From contig NC_088653.1 in assembly GCF_964019385.1 (NCBI RefSeq), positions 17,033,887 through 17,097,886 of the forward strand: a DNA stretch of 64,000 bases. Direction: 5' to 3'. This DNA is from Sycon ciliatum (taxonomy: Eukaryota > Porifera > Calcarea > Leucosolenida > Sycettidae). Within the stretch, counting starts at the first letter, position 1, and every line of letters begins with the position of its first letter. Positions 39,556 through 49,700 of this stretch are shown here, piece after piece. A program made the translations under genes and the position numbers. Below the pieces are notes generated by a model, which ran no database searches, was not told the origin of the DNA, and saw only the letters and a program-made list of their open reading frames with translations.

Positions 39556-39714
39556 CAGTTGTGTGTTCGGTGTTGAAGGCCGGTTTTGTATTAAATATCT
39601 CATAATAGTACATTTGGAATTACAATTATTAATATTTGCCATGGCGACCCCCGTAAGTTCACGTAACTGGCAAGGCAGGGTTGGGCCTTTCTATTTCTTA
39701 AAAAAACACACAAG

Positions 39715-39775
39715 TTTAGAAAGGAAAAGGACATCAGGATACGAGTTAAGAGTAACTCTCCATCACTGTAACCGC
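39715..39775. repeat. Family B MITE end fragment
   Basis: TAGAAAGGAAAAGGAC and GATACGAGTTAAGAGTAACT match the arms of 30308-30484. Confidence 0.8.
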
Positions 39776-40266
39776 ATACAAATTACACACATGTTTGGCA
39801 CACTTTTCAAAACAAAACTACAACATGCACATACGTGCACATACGGATAACTTGTAAACTTAGGGTCCTCTCTCTTTTTTGATTTTAATCCTTGCCTCTT
39901 CATCCGAGTTTAATGGTATAGTAATAATAGTTACAGTTCGCATGTCACTCATGGAAGGATCCATGGGCTTATCGCGTCTGTCAATGAAACCAGGCAGAAG
40001 AACCAACAAAGGGCATCTCATTATTGTTAGAACGTATCGCAGTAAGAACAACTACACAAGCGCAACACATTTTTCCACAAGCATCAGTCATTAAATTTGT
40101 TGTCTAGAGCCAGTTCAAAACAGTCAGAAATATCAATATTGGGCACGCTTTATATCATTTTTATTATTGTCAATCCCTCTGAGATGGGGTCGGCCACGTG
40201 AGTGCTTGATGGTATACATGCCCCTAATATTATAGTGTGTTGTATACTCTTTCCTCCATCCCACAG
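39776..40266. other. Intron-like or intergenic, ends in a splice acceptor
   Basis: AT-rich sequence with no coding signal. A polypyrimidine tract and CCACAG at 40247-40266 precede the first host-type exon. Confidence 0.5.
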
Positions 40267-40524
40267 GCAGTGAAATGTGCACGGCAGGCAATGGAACATA
40301 TGTTGTAAAACGCGTACCTCGCTCAAGTACAAGATATACGTTTCACGAGTCAAACAAGAAGTGCCGCTTGAACGATATGCAATTATCTGACCCAGCCGTG
40401 AGCGACTGTATGGTAAGGAAGGACCCGGATGCCTTGGGGTGGACGTTCAAGAGCGATCCGTGGCTTTCAAATGGAACGGCATCCGGATGGGAATATACCG
40501 TGCCGGATGTGTTGTGTTATAAAC
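40267..40524 (+). CDS. Host-type exon 1: Cys-rich extracellular-like module
   Basis: The exon is 258 bases, bounded by a CCACAG acceptor and a GTAAGT donor, and both boundaries are phase 1. It encodes 86 residues with four Cys (MCTAGNG, NKKC, VSDC, VLCYK) and a possible N-glycosylation site (NGT). The pattern C-x27-C-x14-C-x38-C resembles that of the next exon, as does a Tyr-x-Phe before the second Cys. Symmetric class 1-1 exons are typical of shuffled extracellular domains. I do not recognise the family. Upstream exons must exist but I could not find them in the window. Confidence 0.7.
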
Positions 40525-40773
40525 GTAAGTTTTACAAGTACCGTAAATTACCGCGTTGATCCGCCCCGTCTCTAATTCCCGCACCCTGTCGACTTTCTGC
40601 CTGTGAAGCGACTTTGGCGTATACAACGAAATACGATGTTGAACCGACGCATGCACTGCTGTACACAATACTTGCCAATCCAGGATCAAAATGTGCACAA
40701 TCCAGCACACCGAGTCTGATCCTCTATGCTGTTGTACATTGTACTTTCTCCTCTCTTTTGAATATTGCAACAG

Positions 40774-41052
40774 GAATTAACCTCTGCCAGCATCCGGACA
40801 AGGGTAAATATCAGGTGGAAGAATTCAGTGTTCCCGGCACGTCATATTCATACTCTTTCTCCTCGCAGGAATGTATCAAACAGGGCTTTGAACTGCTAAA
40901 GGCAGAGCTGATGGACTGTGTGCATAACAAGCAGGATGGGTTGTTTCCACGCATTGAGGCCTGGGCTAACAGCTCCACTCCAACCCTTACAACACAACCA
41001 ACTTCTGCGCCCAAACTAAGTCATGCTGCACCGAGTCTGTTGTGTCAGAAAA
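40774..41052 (+). CDS. Host-type exon 2: second Cys-rich module
   Basis: The exon is 279 bases from a TTGCAACAG acceptor to a GTAAGT donor, again phase 1 at both ends. Splicing to exon 1 keeps the frame. It encodes 93 residues with four Cys (NLCQHP, SSQEC, LMDC, SLLC) and an NSS glycosylation site, with a Thr/Pro-rich stretch before the last Cys. Spacing and flanking residues (Y-x-F before the second Cys) suggest it is a duplicate of the exon 1 module. No transmembrane segment is seen. Confidence 0.7.
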
Positions 41053-41084
41053 GTAAGTCTTCCTCTTCTTCTTCTTCTCCACAG

Positions 41085-41158
41085 CAGGTTTTTGGTTCAC
41101 TAGCCGTTACCTTTCCGAATGTCAGGTGCAGCACGCCTTGCTAAGTTGGACTTTGTAG
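41085..41158 (+). CDS. Putative exon 3: truncated third module
   Basis: A pyrimidine-rich tract and CCACAG precede 41085. In phase 1 the reading continues GFWFTSRYLSECQVQHALL and stops at 41156-41158, within the first copy of the 26-bp minisatellite. RYLSEC echoes SFSSQEC of exon 2. It may be the true last exon or an exon truncated by minisatellite growth. Confidence 0.45.
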
Positions 41159-41566
41159 TCTCTCACATTAACTGGTGACTTTGTAGTCCCTTACACTAAC
41201 TGGGCTTTGTAGTCCCTCACATTAACTGGACTTTGTAGTCCCTTACACTAACTGGACTTTGTAGTCCCTCACATTAACTGGACTTTGTAGTCCCTCACAT
41301 TAACTGGACTTCGTAGTCCCTCACATTAACTGGACTTTGTAGTCCCTCACACTAACTGGACTTTGTAGTCCCTCACATTAACTGGACTTTGTAGTCCCTC
41401 ACATTAACTGGACTTTCTAGTCCCTCACACTAACTGGACTTTGTAGTCCCTTACACTAACTGGGCTTTGTAGTCCCTCACATTAACTGGACTTTGTAGTC
41501 CCTCGCACTAACTGAACTTTGTAGTCCCTCACACTAACTGGACTTTCTAGTCCCTCACACTATTTT
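41146..41566 (+). repeat. 26-bp minisatellite, left block
   Basis: Unit TAACTGGACTTTGTAGTCCC plus TCACAT/TCACAC, about 16 copies with few changes. It resumes at 44196 after a LINE insertion. Confidence 0.95.
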
Positions 41567-44195
41567 ATTTTATTTTTTACTATTGAACACTCACTGCATG
41601 ATGAACTAAAATGAGGAGAAGAACTCGACGCAATGGTACATATCCAGCAGGACGGAGTGGGTGGGACCTGTGAAGCTCAGCCGACCAAGGGTCTCGGCAT
41701 CACAGCTGCACATGTGCACCAAAGGAAACAAAATGGGGAGTGGAAGGGTGGGGAGGGGAGCAGGAGAGTAAGAACTCTAAGGGTAGGAAAGAGAGGGGGG
41801 GGTAGGAAACCATGAAACTTGTTATTCCAAGATATGAGTGCAAACAAGTACGCAAACAAGTACAAATATAGCAGTATCAAGATCATGATGCTGAGGCGAA
41901 AGTAGAGGCTGATTGCTGTGTAGATTTGACGAAAGATTAGAGTGAGAATGGAGGAGAGTTAGAGAGAGATAAAGACAGATGGATTGGGAGTTTGATGAGA
42001 AGGGAGTGCTCCGAGAACATGAACAGGGTCGTACTGGCAGTAGCCTAGGGGGCGATGTCCGTGGCCAATGACCAACCCGACCGTTTCAGGTAGCGGTAGG
42101 TCAGAACCTTGAACTGCTGCATCCCTTTGGCAGACGGTGCATCGCAACATTGCACGACCTGGCAGGTAGGGCTGTCTGGAGTTGAAGCTCGTGCGCAAGG
42201 TTGGCTGCAGAGCGGCGACGTGTGGCAGGCGCGATGGCGGGTGCGATGGCTCTGGCTGGGCGTGTCGCTGCAAGAGCTGGTGGGCTTGCGATGTAATGGA
42301 GCTTGTACAGAGTTGTGAGGCCGGCCACACGGCGCCGCAGGGACAGAGTGTCCATTGCAGCCTCTGTCCCAATCAGGGTGAGGGCACGATGCTGGACTCG
42401 GTCCAGCTGTGAGAGATGGGTAGCCGCAGCTCCCATCCATACAAGTGGGCAGTACTCCATTAGAGGTCGAATGAACCCCCGGTATGCTGTGGCCCGGCCC
42501 GGTGGGTCCAGGACATGGCACGCCTTCCGGAAGAAACCAATTCGCTGTGTGGCACGCACTGCAGTTCCTCGAAGATGCTCCGAGTATGTTAGATGGGCAT
42601 CAAACGTCACTCCAAGGAGCTTCAGCCGCGAGCATTCCGGGACCGCTGTGCCATTGAACCTGATAGGTGGTGTCTCCCAGGGTCTGGGGTGGCGGGACAC
42701 AGTCATGGCCTGTGATTTCGTTGGCTCAAAAGTGACGCGCCACTGAGCACCCCATTCAGCAAGTGCATCCACACCAGCTTGGAGGTTGCGGCACACTTCT
42801 GTCACAGCATGTGGCGTTGGGGTGTGGGCATAAAGCGTGGTGTCATCTGCGTAAACAGCCGGAGTGATCCCTTCCGGTAGGACGTCGCAGGCGTCATTCA
42901 CGTACAGTAAAAACAGTGTGGGCCCAAGGATGCTCCCTTGTGGGACCCCAGCATCAATCTTGTATGGTTCTGAAGATGCTCCGCCGACTACTGCCTGCAA
43001 CTTCCTGTCATACAGGTAGTCAGACAGCCAGTTGAGGAGGGGGCCAGTGATGCCGTATGACGCAGCCTTGTGGAACACGCCTCGGTGTGAAACTTTGTCG
43101 AATGCTCCTGCTATGTCTACAGCCAGCACGCGGACTGTGCCACCACGGTTGACTTCGGAGACCCAGGAGTGGTTTTGAGACGTGAGAAGGTCAGATGTGC
43201 TGAGCCCCTGCCGGAATCCGTACTGGTGGATGGACAGAGCCTTTTCATGCTCAAGATGATTGATTATGGCAGTGTTGACAATCTTCTCCATGACTTTGGA
43301 GACAACAGATAACAAGGACACAGGTCGGTAGTTCTTAACAGCAGAATGAGATTGCTTCTTGTGTATCGGGACCACACGGGCTACTTTCCAGAGAGACGGC
43401 TGGACATGGCACCGAAAACGGAGTGAGAACAGCTTGGCAAGTGGTGCAGCCAAAACGTTTGAGCACTGCTTCAGAACTCTGACAGGGATGCCATCGGGTC
43501 CGGTAGCCTTGGTTGGATCCAGCTGGCGGAGCTGGCACTGGACTGTCGCTTCCTGAAATCACAGTTGTCAGGGCAGATGTACACCTAGGAGGAAAGTCAG
43601 GAAGGTCGGAGTGCTGTAGATCTTGATCACCCAGACTGCATTTGCTCGCAAAGAATTCTCCAAAGCAAGTAGCCTTTTCCTGGTTGGTGACATATTCTCT
43701 GCCCTGGGCATTGCGTAGGACAGGGATAGACGAGCTGCGGCCAGAGCCTGCAGCTTGCTTCAGGAGTGACCACCATTGCTTGTTTCGCAGTGATCCAGGT
43801 TTGAGCCGATCTCGGATGCAGGCAGATTCTGCCTGCTTTGCGAGACGAAGGCAATTGGCAGAGGCTCGGACTTTGGCATTGTAGTCAATGAGTTGCTGGT
43901 GGCAGGTGGGGTGTCTCCTGAGATGGTTCCATGCATTCTTCTTTGCCTGGGTAGCGGCTGAGCATTCCGGCGTCCACCAGGATGGATCTGTTGGTTTCGT
44001 CGAAAGTTCTTTGTGTGGAATAAAGCGATTCATGCCTTCCATGACAACAGCGGTTACTGATCTGCATGACGCCTCGGGGTCTTCTGATATATCCCAGTTT
44101 GCTGTTGAGTAGAAGTGCGAAGCCAGCCCCAGTCTGCCTGAGCATACCTCCAAACGCGCCGTTTAGTCGGTAGTTCGCGGAGTGGGGTGGCATCA
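41567..44195 (-). mobile_element. 5'-truncated LINE inserted in the minisatellite
   Basis: The element splits the minisatellite. On the - strand it ends in an (AAAAT)n tail (41568-41582 on +), and starts inside ORF2 near 44190. An ACTA duplication at the borders is possible but cannot be told from the tandem unit. The endonuclease domain is missing, as expected after incomplete reverse transcription. Confidence 0.88.
42045..44153 (-). pseudogene. LINE ORF2 remnant with reverse transcriptase
   Basis: 44153-43550 encodes the pre-RT region (SWWTPECSAATQAKK, NKQWWSLLKQAAG). A frameshift near 43550 leads into the RT frame (43453-42101): NYRPVSLLSV, YGFRQGLSTSD, AVDIAGAFDKVSH, GVPQGSILGP, and YADD near residue 201 of that frame, followed by the thumb and a C-terminal tail that shifts frame again near 42110 and ends near 42045. 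RT motifs are otherwise intact, so the copy is moderately young. It belongs to the Jockey/CR1 group by motif style. Confidence 0.85.
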
Positions 44196-44390
44196 AACTA
44201 ACTGGACTTTGTAGTCCCTCACACTCATGAACTGTACATTTTAGTCCCTCACAGTAACTGGACTTTGTAGTCCCTCACACTAACTGGACTTTGTAGTCCC
44301 TCACATTAACTGGACTTTGTAGTCCGAGGACTCCCTCACACTAACTGGACTTTGTAGTCCCTCACACTAACTAGGTTTTGTATTCCCTCA
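44196..44390 (+). repeat. 26-bp minisatellite, right block
   Basis: Seven or so copies of the same unit as 41146-41566, more diverged at the right end. Confidence 0.95.
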
Positions 44391-45433
44391 CTTCACCGCA
44401 AATGCAATTGTATTGCCGATCCGCAGCAGCAAAGCGAGTGCATGCGGGCGGCACAGAACCAGGTTATCCACAAAAGCGCCTGGGTACTACCATTCAAGCC
44501 TGGGCTGTTATTTCAAAGTTCCTGCCCACGCAATTGCGGTGTTGCACGACATATTGTACGCCGGACATGGGATAAACATAGCTGCAATTTTAGTCCCGCT
44601 TAAGATAAGGGACTTCCTTCAAGCATGCATCAGAACAGAGAATAACAAAACTTTGTTTGGAACAGGGGCATTGCAACTTTGACCGCGAGTATTTTGTCAC
44701 GCCGCAAGCAGGAAGTTGCTCCTAGTAATGGATCTCTGGTTTCCTGCCAGCTGCATGACACTTTACTGTCTCACAACTGCCATCTGGAGCACATCAGAAT
44801 TAAGAATACCCGGCAATACACTGCGTAAACCAGGAAGAAAGCACCGCTCCGCGCACAATAGTTTACTGGGCGTCAGGGAAAGAGCACCGTTAAAAAGTAG
44901 TTAAAGAGAAAAATTTCCTGTCACTGTCATTCTAATGACTTCTTATGTTCTACTCCGTGCATGCTCTGTCCTGTGTTTCCAGGGGTGGGAAAGTATAATG
45001 AACCTGTTGAACTGTGATCTATCCGTCAAGTCCATCATTCGGCCATGCTAACGTCCACGTGAAGCACCCATGAAGGATACCATAATTTCCTATACCGGCC
45101 TTATAATAATATTATTATAGAATAGATTACATTATACTTACTTGAAGCAGGTTGAGGCCAAACACTGTTTCAAACCGCATGGTATAATGGTGTTAGCGCA
45201 TTAGATGCATAGGTTGAATCGACCTTGCCTTCAAATTGGCTGGCCACCCAATTTCTTTTCTTTTTCATGAATGAACATGTGGGTGATCTCTTCTCCTGCT
45301 TCCAGTCTTTACCACCAATTCTTGACTTCTGTCCTGCTCTACTTCAATGTTCTGCCTTCGTCCACTCTCCTGCTTTCTCTTGCTCTCCCTCTGTCTAAGT
45401 GTCCCTGTTTCTTCCCCCTCTCCCACTCTCTCT
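44391..45433. other. No recognised feature
   Basis: About 1 kb with short frames only (for example 44413-44682, +). An (ATA/TAT) stretch lies near 45100-45130. Confidence 0.3.
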
Positions 45434-46047
<614 letters not shown>

Positions 46048-46365
46048 TGCAAAGAATCTATAGGTTAATACTCATAAAAAGGACACACTTCAGGCTCATT
46101 ACAAACATCTTGAAAGTTTTTGTCTTCACAAGTATACTTTCAAGCCTTCTCGTCAGGTGAAATACAGGCAAGGGAAAAGGAACAGGAACAGTGGATTAAA
46201 TACAGTAAGAAGGTGGTAAAACAGCGCAAAAAAGAAGATAGCTAAAGTAAACAGCGAAAATTGCAATAATGACACAAAGGTTTCAAGATGTTTGTAATGA
46301 GCCTGAAGTGTGTCCTTTTTATGAGTATTATCGCATTTTTGTCTCAGAGGAAACTGTTAATCTAT
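46048..46365. mobile_element. Hairpin element with hammerhead-like fold
   Basis: TAATACTCATAAAAAGGACA...ACATCTTGAAA (46067-46116) returns inverted at 46281-46329. A single arm also occurs at 15255-15290. The region between contains a hammerhead-like fold on the - strand. No ORF. It resembles the other PLE-related palindromes in plan. Confidence 0.7.
46125..46161 (-). ncRNA. Hammerhead-like ribozyme
   Basis: On the - strand: stem I UUCAC/GUGAA (five pairs), CUGACGA (allowed N7 = C), a short stem II GAAGGCUU, GAAA, stem III AGU-AU-ACU, U at the cleavage site. Core boxes are complete. Stem II is weak. Confidence 0.6.
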
Positions 46366-46966
46366 AGGTTGGTTTGGTTTTCATTGGGAAATCCCCACAG
46401 GGCGTGTCCTTCTTACAGTTCTACCAAGAGTATACTCTTGATGCTGCTTGTAGATCTAGCACATTTCGATGGCGTTGGCCGTTTAGTTCAGGGATGTCGG
46501 AAGATATTCGACATTTGTGCGGATGAAGGGTCCGGGGTCCTCCCCCAGGAAACTTTTAAGGAAATTGGGCCAAAATAGCCCATATTTCATTGCTTCAAAA
46601 GTCACAAGATGAATCTTTGGCCACGCCTGCCGCACCCTTTCCGACGTCCCTTCGAATTAAATTCAAAGGGCTGTCACTTCCCCCATCATGCCAAAGTAGC
46701 GACGTCTACGTCTGGGAGGCCAATCAGAGAGGTTCTGCTATACGTGAAACGTAGAGAAATCACGTAGAGAGCAGGTGTCTGGGTTACAGTATGTGGCTTC
46801 GCGTGTTTTGGCTCCAGATTTCTACGCGGAGATGAGGTTCTCTACGTTGTGGCACACGCAGAGAAATGCGCACGGATTTGCTGGGTATCGATCAGCTGCA
46901 TGCAGAAAACTGCCAAATATGGAAGGGGAAATTCCCAGTACACATTCCACGTGACTTCTCTACCTG
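46366..46966. other. No gene recognised
   Basis: Contains repeated ACGTAGAGA and TTCTACG motifs (46745-46850) that look like diverged relatives of the nearby 79-bp satellite. Nothing else seen. Confidence 0.35.
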
Positions 46967-46995
46967 TAGCATAGAGCAGAACAGGATTTCTTTAA
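46967..46995 (+). repeat. Left stub of the 79-bp satellite
   Basis: AGAGCAGAACAGGATTTCTTT matches the satellite unit up to the TTAA where the next element starts. Confidence 0.8.
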
Positions 46996-47288
46996 AGGGG
47001 AACTCCGGTCCAAAATCACCCCCATTTTTTATTGCGGAATCCATTAGAGTATGTCGTAAGTGGTAGAATGGCGAAAACCGGAAGCTTCTACGACAAGGAT
47101 AACCTAAATTACCAATTGCAATTTTCCATATTTGGCACGAGGGGGCCCCCGCCCACCCTGTGACGTAAAACGTTCTCAGTGACCTCCAAATTTTTTTATT
47201 CAAATGGTAGACCTGCAGAAATTTTGAAAAAGGTATTCACTGTTTTTCTTCAATCAATAACCCTTGTACTAGTATTCATTCGATCATC

Positions 47289-48262
47289 ATGTTGGAGGAA
47301 GAGGAGACCACGGGAGGTGTGGAGGTGGACGCCACTTCGGATTCAACAACACCGAGGCCTTTTAGGTTCGAGCAGAAGCGCGCATCAGCGTCTGCGAAAC
47401 TGTCTACAAGTAATATTTCTGAGACTACAAAACAGATGAACGTGAAGAGAACGCTTTGGTTGCAAGTGCTCGCGTGAGAAGCACTGCTTGATGCCGTTGC
47501 GGACAATGCAGCATGATGTGGAGCGAGGTCGAGTCGACTTGTTGCTGGGAGGTTCCTGCAGCTTTCAGTAAACGCGGCGAGCAGGAAGGGCTGCAGTGCG
47601 TCACGCAGCACTCAGAGTTTGCTGTTGTTTGCCTGCAAAAATCAGTGCTCGAGGTGGCATTGCTTTCCTTCGAAGAATTTCGGGCAAGGTGTGGACCGTG
47701 GTCAAACAGGTGAGGATACACTGAATCGGTTTCATTATTTCCTTTCTTTCCATGTTTCATGTACCGGTACAAAGTAGATGGGAAGTGTTGTGCAATGATT
47801 TTGTGTACAGTATTCAAATTCACCAACTTCCATCACACAATCATGAAGTTCTATTGCACCCATGCCAATATAATTATACTGGTACAACGATGTCTTTCAT
47901 TCATACTATTCCTAGCACTGTAAGTGTTTCAACTGTGTGTAAAAGTGATGTAAATTTGAAAAAAGGCCAAAGTGTCTTTAGTATAGTAGCCCATAGAAAT
48001 ATTAATTCGAATCCGAAACTATTTACACTGAAACTATTTACTTTTACACAATCATGAAGACACTCGTGGTATGTGTATCTACATCTCTCCAACTGTTTTG
48101 TGCAGGATTTGGAGACATGTGGCGTATAGACAATACACATGGTTCACCCATGGATACTTTGGACGCAAGCAGCGGCGTGTGATACCGTCTTGCGTGGTAT
48201 CGAAGATAAAGCAGCTGTACCAAAAGCCAATGCAGATGCGCACTGGGGCTTTGAGGAAGCAG
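47289..48262 (+). pseudogene. P2X7 C-terminal-like zinc domain gene, two exons
   Basis: Exon 1 (47289-47709) begins MLEEEETTGG, then in shifted frames shows FGCKCSREKHCLMPL, CCWEVPAAF and QCVTQHSEFAVVCL. A GT donor at 47710 and an AG acceptor at 48104-48105 join in phase to IWRHVAYRQYTWFTHGYFG and RRVIPSCVVSKI (exon 2, 48106-48262). The Cys/His spacing and the AYRQ...HG..G...R.VIPSCVV signature are those of the P2X7 receptor cytoplasmic domain, which also occurs in many invertebrate transposon-borne genes, without the ion channel. There is at least one frameshift in exon 1 (near 47500). Function in the element is unknown; DNA or nucleotide binding is possible. Confidence 0.68.
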
Positions 48263-49514
48263 TTGGACATGATGATGATGATGATAATGCTTCTTGGCCT
48301 GGTTGACGTTCACATAATCATTGGTACATGTGCATGCAGAATGTAGAAAACAGTTGACAGACACGATTTATAACTATTCTTGACTCGGGCAATATTTGTG
48401 TTTTCGGGTGGGCGCATGCTTTGCACCAATGCAGCTGCATGAACAATCTGGTAAAGTTGACAGATACAATGGCACAAGACTGTACTGTGTTCGGGAGCAT
48501 GGGGTTGTGCCGGTGCCGTGGCGAATGCCGAGAATGGTTGTATGCACATCGTTCAACAGGTCCTTCAAGAAGTTGCAGGACATTGTCGTGCAGCTTCTTG
48601 GCCACTTTGTGCTCTTGGTGTATTCCAGCCTGTACCTGAGCACACCCTCCTTGGTTTTGGCGTGCGCTCTCCCTATATTGGCATTGTGGGACAGACATGC
48701 CGACTGTACCCGTGCTCTCATGCCATTGTACGAAAAGTGGACACGTCTTGGTGCCCACTTCAGTATGACAGCATGGAAATTTTCCAGACTACAAATCATA
48801 CTGTACCTTGTATTTGTGGCAGTGTAGCTGCAACCGGAAAGTAACGCAATGGAAACTTACAGATAAAGAGAACCGAAATAACACACATGATAACGTTCCA
48901 TGTACATTACATCAATTCTCGACTTCACTGACTAGGATTTTGAGTAGAGGACTTTGAGTAGGACTGTAGTCGTTTAGAGCTACGTTCTGGACGGCACAAA
49001 ATCATGCCGTTCACTTACCTCATCGTGCTCACGTTCCCGTGGTGGAAGTAAATCGAAGATGGTCTGCTTTTGCTGGCAGCAGAGGTAGAGGAGCTACTAA
49101 CTATTAGTATGACATGCACCGCCAAGTTTCAGGATGGCAGAGACCCTGGCTTCAAGCGTCGCTGCTGCTTCTGCTTATAGCCACCAATGCTTTGTGCAAA
49201 CTCTTGTTGGAAATCTCTTTCATAGCATATCTCAGTGAAATGCTCAGTGCAGACACGATTATTTTTCGTCGGAGAAAAATCCTTCCAACATACTCTCCAT
49301 AGCCAAGCTGTCGTCAGGTTCGCGTCAGCCAGAGGAAAGCCGTGCTACGACAGCCCGCAGGCGCCTCTTTCTTCGTGACATTGTTGCATCCAGAGACGCA
49401 GCAGCGAGTCGTGACAATAAATCGGGCATGGCACAGAACAACAAGCACTTCAACAATGGCCAAGGACTTTTCATTCTTGCTTGAATTATTTGAAAATTTC
49501 ATCTGAGTGGACCG
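48263..49514. other. Element interior without recognised gene
   Basis: Overlapping frames of 100-145 codons on both strands (48318-48844) and a hydrophobic 62-codon frame at 49114-49302 are not recognised. Confidence 0.35.
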
Positions 49515-49700
49515 GGCTGAGAACGTTTTACGTCACAGGGTGGGCGGGGGCCCCCTCGTGCCAAATATGGAAAATTGCAATTGGTAATTTAGGTTATCCT
49601 TGTCGTAGAAGCTTCCGGTTTTCGCCATTCTACCACTTACGACATACTCTAATGGATTCCGCAATAAAAAATGGGGGTGATTTTGGACCGGAGTTCCCCT

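Larger units (their letters stand above)
46996..49700 (+). mobile_element. 2.7-kb TTAA-flanked TIR element in the satellite
   Basis: TTAA stands at 46992-46995 and 49701-49704. Terminal inverted repeats of about 185 bases start AGGGGAACTCCGGTCC. Satellite sequence lies on both sides, and one base change turns the satellite unit into a TTAA site. TTAA targeting is typical of piggyBac. Only a P2X7-C-like coding piece is recognised inside; I saw no piggyBac transposase. Confidence 0.82.

Noticed and set aside
45180-45240. GGTATAATGGTGTTAGCGC resembling a tRNA A box
   Set aside because: The B box is poor and no cloverleaf forms.
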